A DNA stretch of 39,337 bases. Origin: Circinella minor. Its lineage: Eukaryota > Mucoromycota > Mucoromycetes > Mucorales > Lichtheimiaceae. The position numbers and the translations under genes were made by a program. Position 1 is the stretch's first letter, and each line of letters starts with the position of its first letter. This document shows, piece by piece, positions 1 through 11,705 of the stretch. The notes beneath the pieces are model-generated. The model saw only the letters and a list, made by a program, of their open reading frames with translations, ran no database searches and was not told the origin of the DNA. The DNA is taken from positions 1 to 39,337 of the forward strand of contig JAEPRB010000319.1 in NCBI GenBank assembly GCA_016758965.1, in the 5' to 3' direction.

Positions 1-2439
1 ATTTGGAACAATATAAGGGCATATTTGTCACATTGAATTGTTTTATTTCTATTTTATGTAATAAAAACAGCCATATAAATCTATGGAATATCTACTGAAA
101 AAGTCTGAAAATCTTTGGAAAATCTACTTTTTTTCTTCAAATTGCGGTCTCTGAAAATCTAGGAAATTGTCAAAATCGTAGATTTTCCATAGATTTAGAC
201 AATCAGTCTCATACCATAGATTTTCAGTCGCCTGGAAAACTGTAGTGTATTCTACAGCTCGTTGTAGTAGCAACAACGTTGAGGAAGGAGAGAAGGCTTA
301 TAACGCCAATAAAATTATATTATTCATAATGTCATACTATTACAGTGATGCCCATAGAAATATACCAATATAAGCGATCTTATGTATACATAGTGCGTTT
401 ATAATAATTGTCAACACTAGCAAAATTATATCGAAAATAACAGCCCTGATATCGAACACGTGAGGTCTATGTATAAAGCACATGTAAGCCAGGAAGAGTG
501 GATAACTAAAAAGAAAACCATTCTGTCTATTACTGCCAAAATAAATCGAATATTTAAATATACATTTTACGTTATGTGTTACTTGTTGATACAGGCTTAA
601 AAATTAATAGTTTATTCCTTGGGTTGATATAGCCTCTCAATTGAATTGTAAATGAGGAAGATGTAAAACCGCTGTTCATCTTAGCAGTTCACATCCACTT
701 TTTTGTGATATTATTAAGATAGGAATGTATGCTGAAGTGGCTGTCGTAATTGCGAGAAGTGCTTGGTCAACAATAGATATTTATACTTCAGAAAAATTAA
801 AACACTTGGTTCTCTTTGTATTAAGTCACCTAATTTTGAAGATACGTTTAAAATTTGATGATTTTTATGTCTCCTATAATCCAGCGTCTGTTAAGACATA
901 TCGATTGAGACGGCTCAGAAAAGTAAAAAATGTATATAAAAAACCCTGTTGGGGACAGGGAAAAGGCTTTAGGGAATTTTGAAGATACCACCTTCGCCCA
1001 AATACAAAATCACAGAAATTTATAATCATTATGTAGATGTAAATTGGTTTTTTATAAGAGAACAGTATATAAAATTATATAAAAGGAAGAAGAACGTGAT
1101 TGTTAACTTATAAAACTTAAAAACAACAACAGTAAAAAGAGAAAATTAGAATTCAGTTGTTTTTACATAAGAGATGAAGAAGGAGATGATCTTGTATCAT
1201 TAAAAATAAAAATAAAAAGTAAGAAAAAAGGAAATCTACTGTATAGTAAAAAAAGGAAGTTTTTTTTTTTGTTTCTACAGCATATTTACACAACGCTCCA
1301 CTATTCGAATGACTTTCTTTCATTTTTCTATAAAGCTTTCGTATGTTATATATGAATAATAATAAAGTAGGATGGTAGACTTATATAGAAAACATAAAAA
1401 AAAGATGGCAGATAAACTTTAATCTATTACTATGTACATAATAGTTGGTATTCGCATAACTGTTCAGGGGTTGGACTGTACTGAGTATTTTCGTTTGCGC
1501 ACAAATAGAAATAAACCTATATATCTTACAGGTTACATCATCTTGGGGGTTGCTACAAAGAGATAATGAGTACGTAGTGATAATCGTACCTTTTGGTTAA
1601 AAAAGAAGGCGATTGATGCATGTACGTATCATGAATTATTTTGGATCCTAAATAAAAGAAATGATGTTATACAATATAGAGAATAAGTACGTATCATCAT
1701 TTCTAGGATCAATCCGCTGTGTTCCTGTCACAGCCTTATTTTACCTTTGTAAGGAGTTTAAAGAAAGAAAATTTATTCCTCCTCAACTTTATCTATACAT
1801 ATGTACATATTCCACATGGCCGGATCTGTTTTTTTTTTTTTGAGTGAGCAAATATAGACAGTATCATTTTTTTAACGTTTGAACATCTCATATGTATGCA
1901 TTAAATATGTAACTTTACATTCTTTGAACTTGTTTTTATCTTCAATGACAAATACAAATGTTGGATCGCGATAATGTGACTTAATCGTTTCTCTTTTTTC
2001 TCTCTAGTAAATCGCTTTTGCCTCATACCATTTTTTCTCACTTATTCCCCTGAATCGAGTAAAAAAGCGTCTAACATTCAGCCTCCCATACACATTCTTT
2101 TTATCCGGTTTTTCCCAATTCTCTTGGGGTCCCTTTCCCCATTTTGAAGTAAAAAATGTGTATCTGTATTAGATTATAATTTCATGTGTAAGAACATTTG
2201 TATACTGCATCTTATTGTATATATCCCCCCTTTGAATCCCTTGTGCTTAATAACGAAATATAAAAAAGACTGTAGCATAAATATATATAAAGTTATGTAC
2301 ACGAGCATCCACATATATCACTTTTGATGGTGTTATAAGAAAACAGGAAATTGGATTTTTAGGTTGTAAGAGAAGTTATAAGAGAGATAATGAACAGAAG
2401 CAGCCAAAATGACAGTAAAACATATTAAGCTTATTGTTA
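1..2439. other. Gene-free left flank
   Basis: Apart from the inverted motif cluster near the left edge I see no gene. The open frames here (for example 725-982 and 1661-1843) are short, have no recognisable motif, lack convincing splice partners and have the AT-rich composition of intergenic DNA. The stretch at about 2040-2150 is pyrimidine-rich. The last few hundred bases would hold the 3' UTR of the minus-strand GATA gene. Confidence 0.5.
77..224. repeat. Cluster of inverted AAATCTATGG motifs
   Basis: Four related 10-19 bp motifs lie within about 150 bp. Two are on the plus strand (77-95 and 109-127, form AAATCTWTGGAAWATCTAC). Two are on the minus strand (178-196, an almost exact reverse complement of the first two, and 214-224, a shorter copy). 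A partial fifth copy is at about 154-165. Together they can fold into a hairpin with an arm of about 19 bp, and could be the end of a small foldback or MITE-like element that runs off the left edge. No target duplication could be identified. Confidence 0.5.
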
Positions 2440-4177
2440 TTAATCTTCTTCAATTTCAACTATGCGCGTTGATGTGTCTGGTATGGTTCTGTTTCCACAT
2501 ATCCGCCATTTATCATCTCTTGGATAGCTTATTTCACTATTGATAAATTTGACTCGATTGCTTGACGATGTTGAACTCGTATCAGGTTTAGCATGGACTT
2601 GAATAATAGGGTATTGTATAATACGTGGCTGTCGTTTTCGTAACTGTTGTTGTGTCGTTCCATTATTATTATTATTATTATTTATATTTATATTTATATT
2701 TATATCATTATTAGCATTAGGATTATTATTGGTCAAAGCATTATTAACCCCATTAACTCCACCATTATCGATTAAAAATCCTTGTGTTTGAACTGTCAAT
2801 GATCCTTTTCGTAATAGTTTTGCATAATGAAGACCACATGCATTACATAGTGTTCTAGCTCCATCAGGTCCTCTTCGCCATTCTGGGGTTTCAGTAGTAT
2901 GACATGAATGACAACGTTGACCGGCGGTGCTTCGTTTCTATGGTTATATATAGGTTTTTTCATTAATTTCCACGACAATACAGAAGTATATCTACGAAAA
3001 AAAAGAGGTATTACAAAAGAATAAAATTAAATAATTACTTACTGTCCGTCTTTTAATTTTTGGTCGTGTGCTATTATCTGAATCGGTTCGAGATCTGCGT
3101 AGTATAATGGTTTCCGATGATTCAGCCTAATTTTTATTTATGTTTGTGGTATGTAATTAGCTTAAAAATATTCAAGATTATACCCATCTCTTTTATTTTG
3201 TCTTCTGAAATAGACTCAGACAAACGGAAAAAAAAATACATTCAGTTACCTCTTCAGTATTAATTGACGTAGCTGTTGAAGAAATATTTTCATCCATTAT
3301 ATAATGTCGATGCTTCTTTTGTTGTTTTTGTAATGCTCCCAATGATGATAGTATATCTCGTGCTGTCTGTGCTGCGTTTTGTAACAAATCTTGTCGGTCA
3401 TTTTCATTTTGCGATTGCTTCTTACAACGATCCAAATTATCACAAAGTCTAGAGCATTGACTAATAATCTGTATATGTTACAGGTTGAAGTGGTATCCAT
3501 CAATGTTAATAATTCAGTTAGTTCCAGTTCTTTTTTATAGCATCCCGAGGCTTTATATATCCTTTCCTTTTTTTTTTTTATTAGAAACGTACGTCTGTAA
3601 TATTTATATTGTTTTGAATACAATGATTTGATAATAATGTTGATGATTGTTGCTGTGGCCCACTGTTATCATTATCGCTATATTTTCTTTTACTACCGAT
3701 ATTATTTTTGTTGCTGTTGTTTATAGAAAAATCAGTGGTTTCGGAATAAGTACGAGTACTAGTGTGCTGATTTGTATCATGTATTGATAAATTATTTACA
3801 AAGGTATGTGGTTCATTGTTGTCATTGTTGTTATTGTGTGGGTATCTAATTTTCGGTAATCGTACATCTGATGACAAACTGTTGCATGGATCAGGTATGG
3901 ACGATGTAATAATTCGTCGCCGATCTGTTAAAGCAGCAATGGGAGTTCTACAAATCATATTATAAACGAAATGTCAACAAAAAAAGGACTACGTGTTTTA
4001 ATGTTCTTTATTTTATTCTTCCTCCAGAAGACTTGTCTTCTCATTATGAATAACGCAAAAAATAAAACAATGATAACTGTACAGGTTATGACTATTAATA
4101 GTATCAGTTGACTGTGGAGACGGTAAAACCTTGACTTCTTCGACAGGAGCAGTTGTGCAAAGTTTTGAGATATCCAT
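2440..4177 (-). CDS. NsdD-like GATA-type zinc finger transcription factor
   Basis: Predicted nuclear DNA-binding regulator that recognises GATA sites. Minus-strand exons: 4177-4083, 3947-3593, 3468-3250, 3126-3043, 2937-2440. All junctions are GT/AG and in phase, giving 416 aa. A single finger lies near the C-terminus: C260-x2-C263-x18-C282-x2-C285, with the core CHSCHTTETPEWRRGPDGAR followed by TLCNACGLHYAKLLRK. It is preceded by a basic stretch, RPKIKRRT then KRSTAGQR (about 244-259). This combination is typical of the fungal NsdD/SUB-1 group, which controls sexual development in ascomycetes. Its role here is inferred. The middle exon encodes a predicted helical segment (about 151-200). After the finger the protein is Asn-rich, from an ATT repeat at about 2660-2710. 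The start codon is followed by MDISKLCTT and preceded in the transcript by a long T/C tract. The WC-2 family also has an 18-residue finger loop, but no PAS domain is seen here. Confidence 0.85.
2660..2710 (-). repeat. Asn-coding trinucleotide tract
   Basis: An ATT/TTATAT-type simple repeat inside the last exon of the GATA gene, read on the minus strand as alternating Asn-Ile then poly-Asn. It lies outside the zinc finger and is likely to vary in length between strains. Confidence 0.7.
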
Positions 4178-4260
4178 GCAAAAAAGAAAAAAAAAACAAA
4201 AAAAAAAAAAAAGAAAACAAAAAGAAACAACAAACACACTACACAAGGTAAAAAAAAAAA
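4178..4260 (-). promoter_or_regulatory. Pyrimidine-rich leader of the GATA gene
   Basis: Directly upstream of the GATA start codon the minus strand is almost entirely T with scattered C (A-rich on the plus strand). Such CT tracts are common in fungal promoters and leaders near transcription starts. No TATA box could be fixed. Confidence 0.4.
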
Positions 4261-7200
4261 GGAAAGAATCGAAGAAAAAGGAAGAAAAGAGGTTTTATAG
4301 AGAAAGGGCAAAGAGAATGCGCGGACTAACTGTGGTACATATAACAGACACACTACACATCATAAGCACACTATCTCACTGCCAACACTAAGCTATTTCT
4401 TCTTTTTTGTACAGCCTTATTAGACTCCATCCTATTTCAATTTGCCTAGCAGTCTATTATGAACTTATTCTTTACGTCTTAATTGTTAGGTCGTTCCAAT
4501 TATTTGATGTGTTGGTTTATATTCGAAGATTTTTTACAGGCTACTATTATTTATGATTATGCAAGTATGAACCATGTTGTCGGGTCAGTTCTTTTTGCCT
4601 CTGTAGTTTTTTTTCCTGATCTTGATTGAGTTCCCAGCCATTCGGTCAACTAAATAGAGCGGCAAACAATTCTATCAAAAAAATGAGAATTTTAAACCCG
4701 AAGCTTGCTTCCCTTTTTTTTTTTTTTTTTTTTTTTCTTGTCATCGTTATTACCACTATTATAGATAATGGATGTAATTTGTTTATTTTATTTTTTTTCT
4801 GGCTATTTTTGATTCGCTCCTTATTTACTATTATTATCAGTGCTATGCAGAGTTATCTGTTACGAGAAACTTTATTAATGATTTCTTTTTTCGGGAGGTC
4901 GCGCAAATTGTGTTATTTTTTCGGGGGAGGGAAAGAATTAATGAAGGCGTTCAAAATCTACGGGTAACTTGTCCGCGGTCTCTTCGTTAGAATTTTTATC
5001 AAAAAAGCGTCCGTGCTTTTTTTTGTGGTCTTTGAATTATCATCATTTCGTTTTTATGTGTCTTATTTTTAGATTATAGAACGATGATCGATTACACAGA
5101 CTATTATTGTAACATTCCGATCTTACTAGAAAAACTGACTTTCTTTTTTAGACCATTCTTTATTTCTCCACTACATACTACACAGCTTACATAAATAACG
5201 GTAGAATCATAATCTCAAAACAACAAGCAACATAGTATAAGTAGTAGCTGCCTGACACTTTTATATATAGTTATTGCTGAAAGCATCAAAATCTGAATGG
5301 TATACATATATGTATCTCCAGACGATATGTACTGTTATATTTGTATGTGTTTATTTGGAAGTGCGGCGAAGATAGTAATATTAGTCAAATGGGATAGTGA
5401 CAATATTGGTTGCTGCTATCTTTTCTATAAAGTTGACGGCTTTCTCTTTTGCATTAAAATCTATCTACTTACAAAATTGACTTTAATATATACTGCTGTA
5501 CTACTATATCTACATCTACCTAAACAAAACAAATATGAATATTTCATTTCTTTATTTCTATGGGATCCTTCTCATATTATTATTTTACGTGACGATAGCA
5601 TTAGTGCAGTATAACGCTAGTATGAGCTGGCTCTCTAAAGAACACAATTACCCCTCCCTTATTGTTTTATCGTCCTTTTGGTTCAGGGACGATCTGCATT
5701 CTATCAAAGTATTACGTGGTACAAATCCAATGTTAAAGGTATTGGTACGTATAGGCTAGTAGATAGCATTTGTTTTAACATTAGCATCGTCGTTTGAATA
5801 GAATGCTTGACATTTATTGTAGTGTAATTATCTAAATAAACAAAAACTTATATTTTATTTTTTAGCTGTTCGTTTTGTCATGTTCGTTTCTGCTAAATTA
5901 TAGAAAAATGTCTGAACGACAAAAACTATCTTTTTATATATTTTTTTATTATTATATTAAAAGTTGAGAATATTACTGATAATCAGTATGCATTATTTGA
6001 CGCATTATTTACATATATACCATAATACGTAACATAAGAATAAATAAACAAGTACTATTATGCAGTATTGTTTTTATTACTTTCATCAGCAGCCATCATC
6101 AAGGGGTTAGGATTTTCCTGTTTTCTATTCTTGTTGGCTTTAATATAGTACGTACTCTGTATATTTTACACCTTCCTTTTTAATGCTATTTCCGGAAAAA
6201 AATGCGTAGCACACGATATTTAATGTAAGCTATACTTATATGCATACAAAAGACGCATATATATATATATTATTTATCGAGTTTTCAACAACTCGCATGT
6301 CCATTATTATTACGCGTTATTCCTGATTTTTCATTTTAAGTTTAATAAAGGACTTACATAAAAATAATATATATCATCATCATATTCGCTACCATTTTTG
6401 ATCGTCAAGAACATCAACACCTTTTTATTATTACTTTATACATCTGTGTTCAACAAATTTCATCCTCATCTAAACTAATATTCGCCAGGGAAAAAACAAG
6501 TGTTCCAGCTTATCCTTAGAATACCCATCGACATCACCACGTAAGATTATACAAAGGCTGCATCAATCAATCTTTACATTGAAAAAAGTGTGTTTGCACA
6601 CATGGAAAATATGTTTAATTATTTCCGATCAACATCAGACTGTTTATATTATCATTTGTCCTATCATTTACCGGAGCTCTATCACTTTGAACCTGAAGTC
6701 ATGACATGTAGTTAATATATAGCTTTTTTTCGTGGAAAACAAATCCGCAAAATCGGATTTTTTTTACCACATTTTCTTTAAACTTTCGTAACACTATTAC
6801 TGATTTTCCAAAGATATATATAAGCTAATTAATTACTAATTCATTCGACTGATATTATTTGTTGAGTGTCTTTTCCCCAATTCTTACATTATTAAGATAT
6901 TAACATACGTAAGATCATTTACTCTCACATAACTTTCCTCTCATCGTTCTGCGGTTTATTGTATTATAAGCTTTTGAACAACCAAATGAAAATGTGGGGT
7001 TATAATCATCGAAAAGAAAAAAGAAAAGCCACCCTTTCGATACATAGTATCTCGGTATATTTGTTTCTGAAATAATTACTAGCTAATAATACTTTATATA
7101 AATGTAATATGATTCCGGCTATATCTGGTTATAGTGAATTGAGTTAGTATCAATAAACTGATTTTCAATAACTGTCCATAAATGCATTACCAGAATGAGA

Positions 7201-8174
7201 CTCGTGGTTGTTTACTTTTGTAAATTATATTGCTTGAGTATAAACTACCATAAATGTGGAGACAATGCCAAAGCAACAACATCTCTTACAACCATCCTTG
7301 TAATAATAAAAGTGATAATATAGGAAATGCGTACGTACTTTTCTGTTACGTTTTATTTTTTTTTATCATTATTATATCATTTGTTCTTAAGTGACTACGT
7401 GTTGGGTGTATCACCTTTTGTTTTCGGTATTATAGTATATAAACGGGGCGCACTGGTATATAATAAATTCTTATCTAGCTATTCCTTCATTCTTTTATTT
7501 TCTTAAGTAAAAAAATACCGTTGTATTTTTTGCCGCATACTCTTGCTGCATCTAAATATATTATTTAATATACAGAAATGCACATTTCAAGTAGCAGGTG
7601 AAAAAAAAATCATATTGATACAGCCTGTGATGTGTACAAAAATATTATATGACAATCAGTGACCAACGAAAAATGAAAACTTCATGTTGTGCGACACATT
7701 GCATAGTACATCAATAATTTTCTACCACTCATAAGAAAAGGGGTCGTTCCTCCCTGAGAATCTTATATATTGACAGGGAAAATTAAACTGAGGTTGTTTT
7801 TTCTCTTTAACCAGAAGGCAGGTAAAAAACAGTTTTATTTTTATGCACTACACTTGATAAAAAAATTGTTTACGTTATCTAAAAAAGAAAGCTTTTGTTG
7901 TCCGGTTACAGATAATGTTATGGAGATTTAATCAATAAAATGCGGCACGAATACCATGTGTGATTATTTATTAGGGAGAGAATATATACCAATAGTTCTC
8001 ATCTTTATTTATATTGTCATGATAAAAAAATTAGGGAGTTTTCTCTTTTTTATTCTTTTTCTTTCTTTCTCTCTCTCTTTTACTTTCTCTCACTTTCCTT
8101 TTACATTTACACGTTTTACTTTACATATATAACAAATAAACGGCAGATATTTTTATTTTTCAAACAATTTAGCA
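4261..8174. other. Gene-free interval between GATA and STIMATE-type genes
   Basis: About 3.9 kb with no supported gene. Open frames at 4626-4967 and 5297-5759 are dominated by poly-T-encoded Phe or by Tyr/Ile/Leu from AT-rich DNA and have no family motif. Poly-T at about 4715-4736 and an AT repeat at about 6256-6270 are the only clear repeats. The last 150 bp (about 8040-8110) form a TCTTT-rich pyrimidine tract just ahead of the start codon at 8175, consistent with that gene's promoter. Confidence 0.5.
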
Positions 8175-9210
8175 ATGCTCATTTCACGACAATGGCAAAC
8201 TTGCAGTGAAGGAGAAACATGTGAGTTATTAGATGGATTTGCTATAGCTGTCCAGTTAACATTGATGCTGACAGCCCTTGCAGCGCTCGGTATAAAAAGA
8301 TGGAGAGAACGACCTCGACGACCTGTAGAAATTTGGTATATGTCTTTACTTATTTGCCACCATCACCGCCACCTCTTCCAAGAGCAAAGTTCTTTCCTTT
8401 TTTTCTTTAGAAATAATTAATAATTAATTATTATTAAATTATTAGGGCATTGGATGTGAGTAAACAATTTGTTGGTGCAGGCACAGTTCATTTTTTAAAT
8501 CTTGGAATTAGTTACCTTGCAGGACGACCAGGCAATGGGCAACCTTCGACCAACCTTTGTGTGTGGTATTTTTTAAGTCTGATGACAGATACAACCGCCG
8601 GTATTGTTATCTTGTGGTTTTGGCTCCGTATTTTAGAATGGTCGCTGGGTACTTTTTGGGGTATTCGACACCTTCAAGGAGGATATGGTGATACATCATC
8701 GTCCACTTTTAAATCAATGCTTAATAAATGGTGGAAACAAACCTTGGTATTTGTCTTAGCTGAGTTCTTGATGAAGATTTGCATCTACGGTTTGTTTCAG
8801 TTAGTGCCTACTATATTTAATCTTGGCGATTGGGTCCTACAATTAATCGGTACTGATAGTCGTTATCAAGTTGTATTTGTCATGTTTATGTAAGTAAATT
8901 ATTACTTTTTAATTTCTCTCTGTTTCCCTTATTTACTTTGTACATATCCAAGTTCATTTTCTAATTATAACTGTTTTTTATGTATTACTCTAGATTTCCA
9001 TTATTTATGAATGCATTTCAATTTTGTGTTATTGATACGATTATTAAAGGAAATCAACACCACTATAAAATTAATTCTACAAAAAATATCCTTCCATCAT
9101 CTAAAAAGAACGAGTCTACGAATTTTCTTCAATCAATTACTATCATTCCTAAGCAGCACAAGGAAGATAATTTCCATGAACGATCACCGTTATTATCTCC
9201 ACCCGCTTGA
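8175..9210 (+). CDS. STIMATE/YPL162C-type vacuolar membrane protein
   Basis: Multi-pass membrane protein of the family that includes yeast YPL162C (vacuolar membrane) and animal STIMATE/TMEM110 (ER calcium-entry modulator). Exons 8175-8335, 8446-8889 and 8994-9210 join in phase (TG|G and AT|A) to give 273 aa. Family hallmarks: the short N-terminus with CELLDGFAIAVQ and a first membrane helix, then ALDVSKQ, HFLNLGISYLAG, WYFLSLMTDTTAGI and an aromatic-rich helix (WFWLRILEW). About five membrane segments are visible. The tail is polar and ends in ERSPLLSPPA; E264-RSP-LL fits the acidic dileucine signal [DE]xxxL[LI] used for AP-3 sorting to the vacuole, which supports a vacuolar location. The exact biochemical role is unknown. 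The convergent neighbour is a vacuolar antiporter gene. Confidence 0.85.
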
Positions 9211-9713
9211 TGCTGTTATATTCATATAAAATAGCTATAGATAATTACACCTTATACATATATCAATATATATACTATACATATTATTACTGTCACTATT
9301 ACCCCAACAAAAAGCAAAAAGGTCACGTACATAGCTTCTCCCTTCTCTTTTCTCATTCGATAAATCAGGCGATTTTTGCGTCCTTTTTTTTGTATTTATT
9401 TTCTAAAATGTACATATATTTTCTCCTTATTTTTTTTTAACCACCACATCAACTCAACAAGAGTAACATATATATAATGTCAATAAATACTTAAACTATA
9501 ATGTTCCCAAGAAGAGCAAAATAGATGGATTGACCTCTGTTGTATAATACAATGTACAGTTTTGATCTATAAGCCCGCTTTTTTTTATTGCCAATATATA
9601 CAAAATTCTAGCTTGTAGCTAGCTTACAATTCTTTTTCTTTAGCTGAAACTTATACATATTCTTTCATTTTGGTTCCGAGCAAGAGACCGAAACAATTTC
9701 TATTTTGGTAATT

Positions 9714-9726
9714 GCACCATGGCAAC
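9714..9726 (+). promoter_or_regulatory. X-box-like site (RFX half-palindrome)
   Basis: GCACCATGGCAAC contains the strong right half CCATGGCAAC of an RFX-type X-box (GTNRCC N0-3 RGYAAC), but the left half is imperfect. It lies about 500 bp downstream of a stop codon and not near a promoter, so it may be chance. It is recorded because a better copy lies at the right edge. Confidence 0.25.
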
Positions 9727-9810
9727 GGATACAAAAACTGTTGTTAATATTGGATGAGAGCTGTGTATCACATGAAATTGTGCAAATGAGAGGAACTAGA
9801 GAAGGAAAAC

Positions 9811-9835
9811 AAATAAATAAATAAATAAATAAATA
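9811..9835. repeat. AAAT tetranucleotide microsatellite
   Basis: Six tandem copies of AAAT, in intergenic DNA. Confidence 0.9.
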
Positions 9836-11186
9836 TTTTTCTCTTTGTTGTGTGTGATTATCTGTGTTACTGTTTCCTGAACAGAAGCTGCAACACTTTC
9901 ACTTGCACCACAAAAAATAAAAGATAAAAAAAGAGATATGACGAAAGAGGTATTATTAGTTTTTTAGAGCAGCATATTATTATCGTAAAAAATTATATCC
10001 AAAAAAAAAAAGAGACAGGCTGTATTGTTGTCATTACTGTTAAGCTGTATGATAATAAACTCGTTTCATAAATCTCTTGCGTACTGTTTATATTATTAGT
10101 TGTTGTCGCGAGGCATTCTATTATTACTGAAAGAAATCTAGTTCATCGGGTAAAAACAGTTTATCACACTAATCTTTCTTTTATTGAAAAAAAAAACTGA
10201 AATGCCAAGCACATGTGAGTGGCAAAGACAGATCATGACTTTAAAAAGCAGGATAATAATGGAACTAGTATCACTGTTATGTCACAAATTACAAGAGTGT
10301 ACATGTACTAACTTTTTTTGTATGGTGCATGTACTAATGATTGAATCGTCTATTGTGATTTGATCACATTGGTCGATAAGAAACATGGTAGTTTATTTAT
10401 TCAGAGAATAGTAAAAACTCTTTAAAATACAGTATGACGAATTTTTTTGTTATGGTTATACTTTGCCAGCGTAAATATAGTAACATTAATTAAGGTTCAA
10501 GCGAATCCGTCTAGTTATAATAATATTACAGAGCATCTGGCGCTATAATAGCTATCAGATAATATAGTAATGAATTACCACGCGCTCATATTTAACATAG
10601 TTTGACATGCAAAATTCGTCTCTCATGTCGTCCTTTTAGAACTTATTTCTAGACGCACAAGTAAAGATTTCATACACAAGAGGAAGGGGTGATTCGATAG
10701 GCCAGCTACTATTATAAAATTATAATAATCCTTGCCAACCTTGGAAAATATTCCTATTTTTATCTTGATTACAACTGGCAACCCCAAAAATGGTGTCATA
10801 TTAAGGGTCATCTATTTATTTGTAGTGGTAGGAAAACATACTAATGAGAGAATTTGTAAAGGCCTATTTTACAACGACCGGAGTAGTCAGTATCAACCAT
10901 ACAAAACTTTTATTCGCGTTGATACAATATAACAATTGTAAATATGTTACGTACTAACTCTTCACATTCTGGTATTTCCTTGTGTACATTTTTTTGTATT
11001 GATTATTATCATTTATACGAAAACAAGTAGTAATACTTGTCTTATGACCTAGAGACAGGGTTTTGCTAACAGCGATGTCAACTACTGTTGGATTCCTATT
11101 TTCAACTTTATTTAAATTATATAGATGTTACGTATGCCATGCAGTCACCTAAACAGTTTCTTCCAGTATGTGATTGGAAAAAAATA

Positions 11187-11216
11187 ATATATATATATGT
11201 GTGTGTGTGTGTGTGT
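11187..11216. repeat. Compound AT/GT microsatellite
   Basis: An AT repeat of about six units runs directly into nine GT units, in intergenic DNA. Likely polymorphic between strains. Confidence 0.9.
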
Positions 11217-11705
11217 TTAAACCGCCTTGAGCAAAAGAAGTTCTTTTTGTCTTTCTGCTACTATCCTTGAGTTTGTCGAGCCTCTCATCAATGTTTGAAT
11301 ATATTATAGCTGCTATAACTTAATCCATAATTCATGTTGTCACTTAGTAATAATACTTGAGTGAATGGTGCAATCTTGAATTGTGCTTACTGTTAACAAT
11401 AATTGTGCGATATGTCAGAATATCTCAAAGTTAATAGACAGTCAGATAAAACCTTTCACAAGAGCAGACCAGATATCTACCATACTATGTCTGTAGATTC
11501 ATAAAATAAGATATAATTGTTCATAATAAAATATAATTAATATATAAACTTTTCTTTGTTGTTTCTTATCCAGTCAAAAAATATTTATAGTTGCTCTCAT
11601 CAATCACCAAAGAATCTACATTAAAATAATCATACACTAACAATTACTAACAATACTAGTAATACATTATATATAAAAAGACAATATTGCTATATGTGTT
11701 TATAT

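Larger units (their letters stand above)
9211..11705. other. Gene-free interval between convergent genes
   Basis: About 2.5 kb between the 3' ends of the STIMATE-type and antiporter genes. I find no coding region; open frames at 10623-10932 and 11088-11270 have no motif. It holds an AAAT tetranucleotide repeat (9811-9835), an AT/GT compound microsatellite (11187-11216) and an X-box-like site (9714-9726), listed separately. Confidence 0.5.

Noticed and set aside
725..982. 85-codon open frame as a possible gene
   Set aside because: No motif and no plausible splice partner; composition like the surrounding spacer.
4131..4391. Lys-rich open frame on the plus strand
   Set aside because: It is the reverse of the T/C leader of the GATA gene and overlaps its first exon.
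4626..5759. Open frames suggesting a small membrane protein
   Set aside because: Hydrophobicity comes from poly-T and AT-rich codons; no family features.
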